Source of the DNA: Catelliglobosispora koreensis DSM 44566
Lineage (GTDB): Bacteria; Actinomycetota; Actinomycetes; Mycobacteriales; Micromonosporaceae
Assembly (NCBI RefSeq): GCF_000379685.1
Contig: NZ_KB903283.1
Coordinates: 210,819 to 274,818, forward strand
Direction of reading: 5' to 3'
DNA: 64,000 bases
The first letter of the stretch is position 1; the number at the start of each line of letters is the position of its first letter. A program made the position numbers and the translations under genes. The notes under the pieces are model-generated. The model saw only the letters and a program-made list of their open reading frames with translations, ran no database searches and was not told where the DNA came from. This document shows, piece by piece, positions 35,197 to 44,409 of this stretch.

Positions 35197-36099
35197 TTGC
35201 GCCATGAGCTGTTGAACTCGATCGAGACTCCCGATGGAAGACGGCTAACGATGGAGGTAACTGGGCACCCCAACGGTTCACCAGTCTTTCTGCTCCACGG
35301 CACACCCGGGTCACGCAACGGGCCGAAGCCGCGCGCCGCGATTCTCTACCGCTCGGAGATCAGGCTCATCACCTATGACCGTCCGGGATATGGCGGATCG
35401 ACGCGGCAGGAAAGCCGCCGTGTCGCCGACGCCGCCGCCGACGTGGCCACCATCGCCGATGCCCTCGGCCTCGACCGTTTCAGCGTCGTCGGCCGCTCCG
35501 GGGGCGGACCGCACGCGCTAGCTTGCGCCGCTTCTATGCCAGATCGCGTCACCCGTGCCGCGGCTCTGGTCTGCCTCGCCCCCGCCAACGCCGAGGGCCT
35601 CAACTGGTTCGAGGGCATGAGCGATGACAACGTCAGCGCCTATGAGACCGCGGAAGCCGACGCCTCCCGGTTCGCCGAACGCATCCGGCTGCGTGCCGAG
35701 CGCATCTTGCGCGATCCAGAAAGCCTGATCCGGCTCCTGCTCGGCCAAATGCCCGAGGTCGACCGCCGCATCGTGCAAAGCACCGCCATGCGCAAGCACC
35801 TCGTCTCGACCTACCGCGAAGCGGTGCGTCCCGGACCCTATGGCTGGATCGACGATGCGCTCGCCTTCCGCCAGGAGTGGGGCTTCGACCTGTCCTCCAT
35901 CACCGTGCCAGTGCTGCTGTGGCACGGCACCGCCGACACCTTCTCCCCGCTGAGTCACACCCTATGGCTGGCCAAGCGGCTCCCCCAGTCCGAGGTGTGG
36001 CTTGAGCAGAACAAGGCGCACTTCGGGGCGATGGAAGTGCTCCCCGACGTGTTCCCCTGGCTGACAGCACAGCAGAAACCGCTGTCGTCGCCGGTTTAG
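35197..36099 (+). CDS. Alpha/beta hydrolase
   Basis: This is a hydrolase of about 300 residues: oxyanion segment VFLLHGTPGSR, nucleophile elbow VVGRSGGGPHALA (catalytic Ser), acid in VLLWHGTADTFSPLSH and His in NKAHFGAM. I place the start at TTG 35197 with GGAGG eight bases upstream. The frame is open further up to GTG 35110, but that extension crosses a TTCAAC-17-TATAAC promoter-like pair and is not natural protein. It is a generic hydrolase of the lipase/esterase superfamily; substrate unknown. Its end overlaps the fxsT stop by four bases. Confidence 0.85.
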   Translation: MRHELLNSIETPDGRRLTMEVTGHPNGSPVFLLHGTPGSRNGPKPRAAILYRSEIRLITYDRPGYGGSTRQESRRVADAAADVATIADALGLDRFSVVGRSGGGPHALACAASMPDRVTRAAALVCLAPANAEGLNWFEGMSDDNVSAYETAEADASRFAERIRLRAERILRDPESLIRLLLGQMPEVDRRIVQSTAMRKHLVSTYREAVRPGPYGWIDDALAFRQEWGFDLSSITVPVLLWHGTADTFSPLSHTLWLAKRLPQSEVWLEQNKAHFGAMEVLPDVFPWLTAQQKPLSSPV

Positions 36100-39000
36100 A
36101 ACGGGTGCGGATCGATGATCCGGTAGAGATAGTGGCGCTTACGCAGACCTTCCACAATGGGGTGTGAGGTGCTGTTGAGGCGGCGCACCAAGCGCTCATG
36201 GATTTCGGCGATCTGATCCACGGCACCCGGATGACCCATCTCGTTCATCACCAGAGCAAGATTCGCCAAGCACCGCAACGTGTTCGGATGCTCCGGCCCC
36301 AGCACCGGATCCATCGCCGTCGCGGTCTCCTGGAATATCTCAAGCGCCCCTTGCAAATCGCCGCGCTCCGCCACACAGATCGCCAGGTTCATCCGGGTCG
36401 ACAAGGTGTAAGGGTGAGTCGTGCCAAGCACTTCCGTGAGCCCATCGACCGCCTCGGTCGCATGGGCGAAGGCGATGTCGTTTTCCTCGCGCTTGCGTTC
36501 GGCCATGGCGAGGTTGGCTAGGCAGATCAAGGTGTGCGGGTGTTTGTCGCCCAGGTGGGTGCGGTAGATCTCCACCACACCAACGAGTTCCCGCTGCGAG
36601 CGATCGGCGTCACCGACCGCCAAGTGACTTAGCGCGAGGCTCAGCCGGCACGACAGCGTCTCCGGATTCGTCGGCCCGAGCAGTTCATTGAGCGCGTCGT
36701 ATGCCTCGTCGTGATACTGCACGGCGAGGTCGATCTGACCCGAGCTTCGCAACGAGATGGCCAGATTGGACTGTGCCGTCAGCGCCGCTCGCGACTGCGG
36801 TCCCCGGCTGTCCACACATGCCCGGAAAAGGTTGCGCAGCAAGTCCGCCGACCGCTCGTAGTCGCCAGCGTCGCGAACGTCGCGAGCCACACATGCCGCG
36901 GATGCCAAGGTGAACAGGTTCGTTTCGCCGAGTATCAAGCGCCGGCTCTGATGCACCTGCTCGTCGCGCTCACGGGCGGAGTGGAAGTTGCCCATGAGGC
37001 GGTCGCACACCGCGAGGTTATTAAGAGCGGCGAGGGTACGCTGATGGTCCTCACCGTAATTCTCTTTCCACGCTTCAAAGTTCGCCGAGTCACGGGCCAG
37101 CGCTTCGGGATAACGCCCCAGGCCCCGAAGGTCGGCGGCGAGACTGCCGATGGTCATCAGCGTGTGCGGGTGGATGTCACCGAGCAGTTCGCGTTGTGCC
37201 GCAAGCACTTCTTCGTCAAGCCTGAGCGAGTCCTTGAACAAGCCGAGGTCACGCATGATGTTAGCGAGGTTGAACTGCAGCCGCAACAGCTGGCGCTGCA
37301 AGGCGATCCGGTCAGGAGAGTCTTCCATCTCCGCCAGCATTTCTTTCCACGCTTCGGCTGTGCGCTCGGCGCGCTCCTTGCCCGCGAGCAAGTCGCCTTG
37401 CAGCCACTGATACCGGACGCGGTCGACGATCAGCGCACGGACAGCTTCCTTCGTGCTGTGCATGGCGTCGGAGACGTCCAGGTGCGGCCACAGCGAGCGG
37501 AACACCGGCCAGTTCTCCGGCTCATCGACCTCACCGCGCGGGCGAGCCGCGGCCAGTACCCGCTGAACATCGATTTTCGCTTGTGCCAGTTCGTCTTCGG
37601 TCATGCGGGACCGCACCACGTCTTGCACGACGCGGTGAATCAGCACCTGTCCTTTTGGACGGTCCCGCTGCCCGCCACTGTCGCCACGGGGGTCGACGCG
37701 CAGCAGCGCTAGCCGGTTGATCCGCTGAACCAGCGAGCCGCGCACCATGCGCTCAGTGACGCTGGGGTCGATGGGCCGCAACAGTTCCGCGAGCTCGTCG
37801 CTGTAGACGAGGTCGAGTGAGATCTCGGGACCCAGCACGCAGCAAAGCTGGAACAGCCGGTACGCCGCTGGCGACCGGTCGTACAAACGCCGCAACGACA
37901 GGTCCCAGGTCTTCTGCACCGGGTCGTCAGCGCGCTCCAGAACGGCACTCGGGCCTTCCTGGTGAATGAATCTGAGGTATTCGTCGATGTCGGTGCCCGT
38001 GTCGGCGAGCCACGCCCCGGCCGCCGCGATCGCGATCGGAAGGTCGGCAAGCAAACCGGCGATCTGGTCGGCCGCTTCGGGGCGGATCGAGGGAATCCGC
38101 TGGCGCAAGTGCTCGACGCTTTCGCGCCGCTGGAACACTTCCACCGGCACCGGCTGCGCGCGCTCGCCCCACGAGGGATTGCGCGACGTCAGCAGAACGT
38201 GCCCGCCCGTCCCTTGGGGAATGTACTGGCCGATCGCATCGGGATCTTCGGCGTTGTCCATGATGAGCAGCCAGCGCTGCTTGATCCGGGAAAGCGCGGC
38301 GACCACGGCCTTCGCGGCCTCGGGCCCGGTGACCTCGATGTGGAAGCCCAGCCGTTGCCCCAGCTCGACGAGCTGTGCCTCGGTGTCGCTGACGGACTCG
38401 GCGCTCATCCACCACACCACGTCATAGGCGGTGTGGAACCGGTGGGCGTACTCGATGGCGAGCTGCGTCTTACCAATGCCACCCATGCCCTGCAGGGCAA
38501 CGGGTTGCGTGCCCGACAGCACGACCGCCGAGCGCGCCCGAAGGTGCCGGCGCAGCCGGTGCAGATCGGCTTCGCGTCCCGTGAAGTTCGTGTTGCGCAC
38601 CGGAACGTTGAAGATCTGGTTCTCGTCACCGGCGTAACGTGGGCCGCTGGCCAGGGCCGAGTCGATGTCTGCGGCGGAGCGCCCGAGAATCGCCAGGATG
38701 CGTTCCACCGCAACGGAAGCCGACTGCCCGACGATGTTGGCCGAGTTGCCTTGCGACACCCCGGGCAGGCGTCCGACGTCGGAGATGTAGACCGCGAGCG
38801 GCGGCCGCCCAGCGATGATATCCGTTGTCGTGAAAGAGGACTCGCGCTGAATGTTCGCGTTGGACACGATCGTCATCGTGCGCGCGTTCACCGGCAGGGC
38901 CTCTGGCTCGCTTGTCTCGCCGGACGATAGGAACACCGTGATACCAACGGCTTCCAGCACCGCTTCGATCCACTCGGCCCAAACCGAGTCCTGCGAGGCA

Positions 39001-40013
39001 TACCGGAGCACGATCTCGTCTTCGACAAGCGTGGGACGGCGCAGGAACCGCACGTTGATCGGCGCCCGCGCCGACTCATCCATCGGTGGCAGCGAGGTGA
39101 TCTCGCCTTGAGTGATGTGACTCGTCAGCATCTCGTAGGCGTGCAGCAGCGTCCCCGTCGATCCCGGCGTGTCAGCGAACGTGGCCAGGGTCTCTTCATA
39201 ACCATAAAAAGCCTGATGTGGTACTTGTAAAGCCGCCCAGTAAGCCTGACGTTCCACATCGGACAGTCCGGTCGGGAAACCTTCGAACCGTTGCATGGCG
39301 ACGATGCGCCCCGACTCGGCTTTCAGTTTCTCGGCACTGTCGATGCGCATCGGCACCGGAAGCACGCGGATCTCGCGCTTGGCGTGACGGTTGACCTTAA
39401 GCGCCACCTGTGCCGCACCCTCGATGCCCTGATTGCTGAGCGTGAAGCAGTCGACCAGGATGTCGGGCAGCTGGATCGTGCAGATGTCGGCGATGTCGCT
39501 GTGCCCGGTGCGGGAGTCGATCAGGGTGTAGTCATATTCGCGTTTCATGTCGGCGCGCAAAGCGTCGAGGAACCGTCCGCCTTCTTGGTGCTCGTAGAAG
39601 TCGTCCCAGTTCATTCCGGCCAGCGTGGGCGCGTAGTTGAGCATCTGCTGCCCGGCTGACAGGAAGTCGAGCGTGGCGCCTTCCGGGAAGTGATCCCAGT
39701 TCAGCGAGAACGAGAAGTTGTTGACCCGGGCGTGAAACTCCGGATCGCGGCCCTCACGGGACGCGGGATTGCGGGCCCACTCGTATTTGCGGATCAGCTC
39801 GATCACGCCGCCCGTGCTCGCGAGCGCGTTGGGGCTGATGAACGGGCTGAAGAATCGGAACAGACCCGGCGACTCCAGATCCCAGTCGACGGTGAGCACC
39901 CGCTTGCCGTTAGCCGCGAGAATCCACGCCACGTTGGCAAGTGCCATCGTGCGGCCGGTACCGCCCTTGTATGAATAGAACGTGACCACTTGACCGTTGC
40001 GATTGGATGACAT
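36096..40013 (-). CDS. fxsT: FxSxx-COOH system STAND/TPR protein FxsT
   Basis: This 1305-residue multidomain protein has, in order, a ParA/MinD-like deviant P-loop (YSYKGGTGRTMALANVAW, Lys16-Thr22) and a TIR-like segment near residues 332-425 (VLRYASQDSVWAEWIEAVLEAVGI). An NB-ARC ATPase follows from about 475 (GMGGIGKTQ at 509-517, Walker B RWLLIMDNAED, HVLLTSRNP). The C-terminal third is tetratricopeptide repeats (for example NLANIMRDLGLFKDSLRLDEEVLAAQRELLGDIHPHT and its copies). This is the architecture of FxsT proteins that accompany FxSxx-COOH peptides. The ATG at 40013 has GGAGAGG three to four bases upstream. It is the last gene of the cassette. By analogy with STAND proteins it may switch by ATP-driven oligomerisation; that has not been shown. 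Confidence 0.9.
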   Translation of the reverse strand: MSSNRNGQVVTFYSYKGGTGRTMALANVAWILAANGKRVLTVDWDLESPGLFRFFSPFISPNALASTGGVIELIRKYEWARNPASREGRDPEFHARVNNFSFSLNWDHFPEGATLDFLSAGQQMLNYAPTLAGMNWDDFYEHQEGGRFLDALRADMKREYDYTLIDSRTGHSDIADICTIQLPDILVDCFTLSNQGIEGAAQVALKVNRHAKREIRVLPVPMRIDSAEKLKAESGRIVAMQRFEGFPTGLSDVERQAYWAALQVPHQAFYGYEETLATFADTPGSTGTLLHAYEMLTSHITQGEITSLPPMDESARAPINVRFLRRPTLVEDEIVLRYASQDSVWAEWIEAVLEAVGITVFLSSGETSEPEALPVNARTMTIVSNANIQRESSFTTTDIIAGRPPLAVYISDVGRLPGVSQGNSANIVGQSASVAVERILAILGRSAADIDSALASGPRYAGDENQIFNVPVRNTNFTGREADLHRLRRHLRARSAVVLSGTQPVALQGMGGIGKTQLAIEYAHRFHTAYDVVWWMSAESVSDTEAQLVELGQRLGFHIEVTGPEAAKAVVAALSRIKQRWLLIMDNAEDPDAIGQYIPQGTGGHVLLTSRNPSWGERAQPVPVEVFQRRESVEHLRQRIPSIRPEAADQIAGLLADLPIAIAAAGAWLADTGTDIDEYLRFIHQEGPSAVLERADDPVQKTWDLSLRRLYDRSPAAYRLFQLCCVLGPEISLDLVYSDELAELLRPIDPSVTERMVRGSLVQRINRLALLRVDPRGDSGGQRDRPKGQVLIHRVVQDVVRSRMTEDELAQAKIDVQRVLAAARPRGEVDEPENWPVFRSLWPHLDVSDAMHSTKEAVRALIVDRVRYQWLQGDLLAGKERAERTAEAWKEMLAEMEDSPDRIALQRQLLRLQFNLANIMRDLGLFKDSLRLDEEVLAAQRELLGDIHPHTLMTIGSLAADLRGLGRYPEALARDSANFEAWKENYGEDHQRTLAALNNLAVCDRLMGNFHSARERDEQVHQSRRLILGETNLFTLASAACVARDVRDAGDYERSADLLRNLFRACVDSRGPQSRAALTAQSNLAISLRSSGQIDLAVQYHDEAYDALNELLGPTNPETLSCRLSLALSHLAVGDADRSQRELVGVVEIYRTHLGDKHPHTLICLANLAMAERKREENDIAFAHATEAVDGLTEVLGTTHPYTLSTRMNLAICVAERGDLQGALEIFQETATAMDPVLGPEHPNTLRCLANLALVMNEMGHPGAVDQIAEIHERLVRRLNSTSHPIVEGLRKRHYLYRIIDPHPF

Positions 40014-40063
40014 GGACCTCTCCGTCGACGATAGGGACTGGGCGGCGGCCTGAACCATTGGCG

Positions 40064-41173
40064 CTACGGCGGATCGCTGTTGAGAAAGGCACGGCGGTTA
40101 CGCCCGATGATCCGCACGATCTCCAGCTCGAAGTCAGTCGCGCTTTCAATGACCTTGCGTGCCTGTGGGCGGACCCTCCCAGCGACCAGCACCACGACTT
40201 CGTCTGCCAGGCCGACCCCCCGCCGGGCAAACTGTGGATCAGTGCGGTCGTTGACAATCACCAGCGTCACCCACTTGCGCAAGCGGCTGGCCGCGGCACC
40301 GATGAGATTGCGCCCGTCGGCCGTCTCAAGCACCCACGGATCAACGAGGATGACGCCGGGAGCGGACTCGAACCCTGGATCGCCGTTGGCGAAATCGAGC
40401 ACGCGCGGCGGCATCATCATCGACTGCACCACGCTCGCCGTGTAGTCAGCGATGGGAATGTCGTGGACGTTGGGAAAGGGCCGCCATTGTGTCGCCTGCG
40501 GCCCATAGCAGTCCCTGCTCGATCGCGATTGTGGCAGGTGGCTGACCGCAGGAGCGATTACCGCGACCACAAAAGGGGTCACGGCGCTCGCGGGTGGAGA
40601 CGAATCGGGGATCTTGCGGGCGGCCGATGGTGCCAGGGTGCCCGCGTGCGCCGTGTCGACGATTCGCCGGGCTAAACGCTCCACAATGGACTTATAGGCG
40701 CTGGCGTGTTCGCTCAGCCTCGACATAGGACCCAGTCCGTTTTCAAGATAGGCCGGATAATCCGCCCCGAGTTCCCGCGCCAGCTCGAGATCACTCGTCT
40801 GCCTCGATCCCGCGATCGGTGCCCAGAGCACCGGCAGGATGTGCGGAAATCCGGAATCTAGACCGGCGAGATGCAGGCGCTGCTGGAAGGCGTCGCGTTC
40901 CCGGAGCGGGCCAGCAAAGTACTCAGGGGTGTATAGCGGAACGAACGTGTGTGCCGTCCCGAGCGCGCGGTTGATCGCCGCATCGCGGTCCCGGCCAGGC
41001 CGTAAGTCGGCGAAACCCTTGTCTATGGGGCTGTCGACGGGCACGATGCCCGCGATCTCCTGGCATAGGTCGTCGAAGAATTTCTGGATCCAGTGATCCA
41101 CCTGTGTGGAGGGCGATCGGGCATGGCTGAGGTAGAAGTAGATGCCGCGTGACGCCGGGACATCGGCGGTCAC
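40064..41173 (-). CDS. fxsC: TIR-like protein FxsC
   Basis: This 369-residue soluble protein has an N-terminal TIR-like domain (GIYFYLSHARSPSTQVDHWIQKFFDDL, RDAAINRALGTAHTFVPLYTPEYFAGPLRERDAFQQRL) that defines the FxsC family. A variable linker and a second receiver-like or Rossmann-like half follow (IPIADYTASVVQSMMM, VILVDPWVL, WVTLVIVNDRTDPQFARRG). The W/C/E residues that form the NADase site of active TIR domains are not clearly aligned (APLRERDAF region), so enzymatic activity is doubtful. GTG start; the gene is 50 bases upstream of fxsT and 116 bases downstream of the acetyltransferase. Role in the RiPP system unknown. Confidence 0.88.
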   Translation of the reverse strand: MTADVPASRGIYFYLSHARSPSTQVDHWIQKFFDDLCQEIAGIVPVDSPIDKGFADLRPGRDRDAAINRALGTAHTFVPLYTPEYFAGPLRERDAFQQRLHLAGLDSGFPHILPVLWAPIAGSRQTSDLELARELGADYPAYLENGLGPMSRLSEHASAYKSIVERLARRIVDTAHAGTLAPSAARKIPDSSPPASAVTPFVVAVIAPAVSHLPQSRSSRDCYGPQATQWRPFPNVHDIPIADYTASVVQSMMMPPRVLDFANGDPGFESAPGVILVDPWVLETADGRNLIGAAASRLRKWVTLVIVNDRTDPQFARRGVGLADEVVVLVAGRVRPQARKVIESATDFELEIVRIIGRNRRAFLNSDPP

Positions 41174-41289
41174 GAGCCAGCCCCGGCGGACCTATTCCAG
41201 AGACTCGCACCTTCTTCGCCTGGCATGGCTGCTCCCGTCGGCTGGCACCGTCACAGTCCCACTGAGGGTAATCTGTCCATGCCAATATG

Positions 41290-42114
41290 TCATTGGCCGT
41301 CGGTGCCCCTGCGCTCCACGAGCCACTCAAGGGTGAAATCAACGAGTTGACGCATGGGCAGAAGCCGGGCTTGGCCTGCGCCAACACGTGCTTTGCGGGC
41401 AAAGGACCGCTGGTCGGCCAAACGTCCAATGTGGTCAAACGTGGTGTCGTCGAGGTCTAGACCTTCGAATGTCTGACGCACTCGCTGTCCGTTGTCGTTA
41501 ACGAAACATTCGTAAGACTTCGGCTCAGGAGTCCACGGCACCCGGTACTCAGCTAGGTGCATAGCCGTGCACTTGTCATAGCCCACGCCCAGCAGCAAGA
41601 CAGAGGCTCCGGCGTCGTACATCGCTGCCAGTGGCGATCTTTCGCCGAGGTGACTTTCGAGGTCGTGGACCTTCATCAGCTGCTCGGCATAGTGCCCAAC
41701 GGCGGCAAAGGAAGTTTGTGGGTGTGGGCTGCGGACGGCATCAGGCTGCCGCCGCACATACTCCGCGAAGACACCCATGCGAAACGACGGCGTGTCGTCG
41801 ATCGAAAAGCCGGGCAGGCTCTCCTGATAGGCGCTGACGTCCGCTGGGCGCAGGCCCCGGATGGCCGCGAAGTAGTCCCTGCTCGTGGTGGAGTTGTTCG
41901 CCGTTTGGGTGGGCACGACAACCGTAGCCAGCGGGCCTAGTACACATTGGAGCGCGCGCAGCAGATTCCTGGGACTCCCGGCGGCCCGCCCCAGCCGGCG
42001 CATGGACGTGTGGACGAGCACGATCTCGCGGTCAGCCAGGCCGAGCTCGGTCAGCTGACGGCACAGCACGTCAAAGCGGCTGCCCACTTGGGGCCGCGTC
42101 ATCGCCTGTGTCAC
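41290..42114 (-). CDS. AAC(3)-family N-acetyltransferase of the FxSxx cassette
   Basis: This 274-residue protein has the aminoglycoside N3-acetyltransferase signatures: REIVLVHTSMRRLGRAAG (acetyl-CoA end), ATVVVPTQTANN, RSPHPQTSFAAVG with the conserved His, and VLLLGVGYDKCTAMHLAEYRV. Its GTG start overlaps the fxsB stop (GTGA), so it is translated with the maturase. AAC(3)-like genes next to FxsB-type maturases are seen in other actinomycetes. Here the natural substrate may be the modified FxsA peptide or an amine derived from it rather than a drug; that is inference. Aminoglycoside resistance should not be assumed. Confidence 0.88.
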   Translation of the reverse strand: MTQAMTRPQVGSRFDVLCRQLTELGLADREIVLVHTSMRRLGRAAGSPRNLLRALQCVLGPLATVVVPTQTANNSTTSRDYFAAIRGLRPADVSAYQESLPGFSIDDTPSFRMGVFAEYVRRQPDAVRSPHPQTSFAAVGHYAEQLMKVHDLESHLGERSPLAAMYDAGASVLLLGVGYDKCTAMHLAEYRVPWTPEPKSYECFVNDNGQRVRQTFEGLDLDDTTFDHIGRLADQRSFARKARVGAGQARLLPMRQLVDFTLEWLVERRGTDGQ

Positions 42115-44405
42115 GGCGCCACCAGCGCCAGCGAAGCAGCCATATGTCCCACCAGTTCCTGGCCAGCCGGGGTAAGAACGCTGCTATCCCGAAGTGACAG
42201 GAGAGCGTCTTCCGTCCAGTGGTAGTACTGCTTGAACCCTATCGTGGCCCGTTCCTGTTGCGGACCGCCTCGCACAGCTCTGGTGTGCCACATCCGGGCC
42301 ACCGCCAGATGCGCATATGTTCCCTGCAACGCCCCCTCAACTGGGCGGGGATCCGGGCGCCAGCCGACACTAAACAGCTGCTTGGCCGCTGGGTCGAATA
42401 AATCAACCAGATCGAGGAGGGCGCCTAGCTTTCCGTGCTGAAATTCATGGACGATCATCACTGCCAGGGCGTCGGGATCAGCGAGCGCGGCCGCCACGGC
42501 GCCGAAGGCATGGCGAGCGGTGGAGGCTCGCATCAGCCCATCGGGGTCGGCCTGCAGCGGGACCAGAGTGCGCAATCCGGCCCGCAGCCCAGGAAGCTGT
42601 TCTGGAGCGTCAGTGCCGATGCTTTCCCAGGCCTGTGCGAAGGTCTGGCGCCAATTGTCCACTTCGGACGGACTGAGATCGTTGACGGGCGGCCACTTGT
42701 GGCAGTCCCGGTAGGGATCAGCGTTGTCGAGGCTGACCTCGATGTCACCCGCTTGCAGTGACGCGACCGGCAGCCATCGGTCACCTGTCACGCCCCTGAC
42801 GGTCAGCCGTCCATTCTCGACAGACGCCCGCGACGGACCGCTAGCCCCGGGCAGCAGAGCGGTGCCAAGGCCGGGCAAATACAGGCGCTCGCTGGTGATC
42901 GCCAGTGCAAGCTCGGCGTCCATGCCCGCCCGCAAGGCCACGGCTAGCGCGATGGCACTGAGATAGCCGAAGTCGCGCTGCCCGGAGTCCTTTTGCTGCA
43001 ACGCTTTCACGGCCCAGGCCCGCACGTAGGGGTGCGCCAGGACCTCGTCGGTCGCGTGTGGCGCTAGACGGTCTGCTTCCTGGAGCAGCAGCCAGGCCTC
43101 ATTGGCCATCTCGTGCGACCCGAGGTCATCAGCGACACCACGCACGAGTGCCCGCGTGATGTCTAGCTGAGTGCCGCACAAGAACTTCAGTACATCGGCG
43201 TCTCCGAGCCCGGAGCCCACCTGGCTGATGAGATCGCCAGGCACCGGCGTCTCGGCTTCGGTCATGCCGTGCGTGAGGACGGCTACATTCGTGTTCACCA
43301 CGCGGACGAGTTCCTTCAGGTCGTCGCAATACACAGAGGGATTGTCAAAACCAGAACCCGACCGGTAGCGATGGGCGTAAAGCCCTCCGCCACATTGGCG
43401 CACCAACGGGCATTCTTGGCACTGCTTGCTGAGCCCAGCTAGGCCCAATTGCCTTCGTGTCACTTCGGGATGGGCGGCGACCTCATCGACGGAATGCTGG
43501 TAGACCGACATTCCTGTTTCCGGTCCACCGTCGAAGGCGGTCTTCAAAGAGTCGGCCTGTTCCCATGATCCATCGGTTTCGATCACGAGGATGTCGGCCG
43601 GGCCGATGCCGATCTGTTCACTGCCTGTCGGCCCGCCAGCTGCGGTGGACAACAGCGATTCGAACAGGCGCACGCGCATAGGCTGCCCGTCCTGGCGCCA
43701 GCGCAGGTAAATCTTGCCAAGCCAGTCGGCATAGGGGGTTCGCGCGTCATAGCGCGGCGGTGGACTGTCCCATGTGGCATGTGGCAGCAGGAAATCCACC
43801 CGCGGCGGCCGCTGCTCAAGCAGAGACTCGTAAACAGCGACCGGGTCGTTCCTGATGTCAATGGTGCAAAGGATTCCCGCATAGAGACTGGCGTAAGCCG
43901 GGCGCCGCAATAGCGCCAAAGCGGCCACGACTTTGTCATATGAACTGCCACCATTGGCGAATCGCCGGTGTCTGTCATTGGCGAGCCGGTCACCGTCTAG
44001 GGAAACGCCGATTCTGACCTGATAATCCAGCAGCACGTCGGCATAGGACTCATTGAGCCTGACGGCATTGGTTTGCATGTAGAGCCGCAGTTTGGCCGAC
44101 GGTTCTATAGCGGACCGAAGGCAGCCCAAAATAGCGCGAAGACGTGCTGGCGAGAGCAGAAGCGGTTCGCCACCGTGTAAGACGACGCGCACAGCCTGAA
44201 GACCGTGCCGCTTGGCGTGAGCGGCGATGCGCTCCGCGGCCACGGCGACGGTCTCGTCGGATATGGCGATATCTTTAAGCCGCCAGCTCTGATCAGCGTG
44301 TTCATAGACATAACAATGATCACAAGCAAGATCACAACGTCCGTGAACTTTGAGCACGAACTGGCTCAGTGGGAAACTCGATGGTGCCGGATTGGCGGCC
44401 GGCAC
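42111..44405 (-). CDS. fxsB: Radical SAM/SPASM cyclophane maturase FxsB with HExxH domain
   Basis: This 764-residue enzyme opens with FPLSQFVLKVHGRCDLACDHCYVYEHADQSW: the CxxxCxxC cluster ligands are Cys24, Cys28 and Cys31. VVLHGGEPLLL and VRIGVSLDGDRLANDRHR are further radical SAM landmarks. A SPASM region follows near residue 340-380 (SKQCQECPLVRQCGGGLYAHRY, YCDD). The C-terminal domain has HEFQH at 653-657, the intact HExxH form. FxsB-type enzymes join a Phe ring carbon to a nearby residue in FxS-containing peptides, forming a three-residue cyclophane. The substrate gene fxsA ends four bases upstream. Start uncertain: GTG 44405 follows the fxsA stop; GTG 44462 would overlap fxsA. Confidence 0.92.
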   Translation of the reverse strand: MPAANPAPSSFPLSQFVLKVHGRCDLACDHCYVYEHADQSWRLKDIAISDETVAVAAERIAAHAKRHGLQAVRVVLHGGEPLLLSPARLRAILGCLRSAIEPSAKLRLYMQTNAVRLNESYADVLLDYQVRIGVSLDGDRLANDRHRRFANGGSSYDKVVAALALLRRPAYASLYAGILCTIDIRNDPVAVYESLLEQRPPRVDFLLPHATWDSPPPRYDARTPYADWLGKIYLRWRQDGQPMRVRLFESLLSTAAGGPTGSEQIGIGPADILVIETDGSWEQADSLKTAFDGGPETGMSVYQHSVDEVAAHPEVTRRQLGLAGLSKQCQECPLVRQCGGGLYAHRYRSGSGFDNPSVYCDDLKELVRVVNTNVAVLTHGMTEAETPVPGDLISQVGSGLGDADVLKFLCGTQLDITRALVRGVADDLGSHEMANEAWLLLQEADRLAPHATDEVLAHPYVRAWAVKALQQKDSGQRDFGYLSAIALAVALRAGMDAELALAITSERLYLPGLGTALLPGASGPSRASVENGRLTVRGVTGDRWLPVASLQAGDIEVSLDNADPYRDCHKWPPVNDLSPSEVDNWRQTFAQAWESIGTDAPEQLPGLRAGLRTLVPLQADPDGLMRASTARHAFGAVAAALADPDALAVMIVHEFQHGKLGALLDLVDLFDPAAKQLFSVGWRPDPRPVEGALQGTYAHLAVARMWHTRAVRGGPQQERATIGFKQYYHWTEDALLSLRDSSVLTPAGQELVGHMAASLALVAP

Positions 44406-44409
44406 AACA

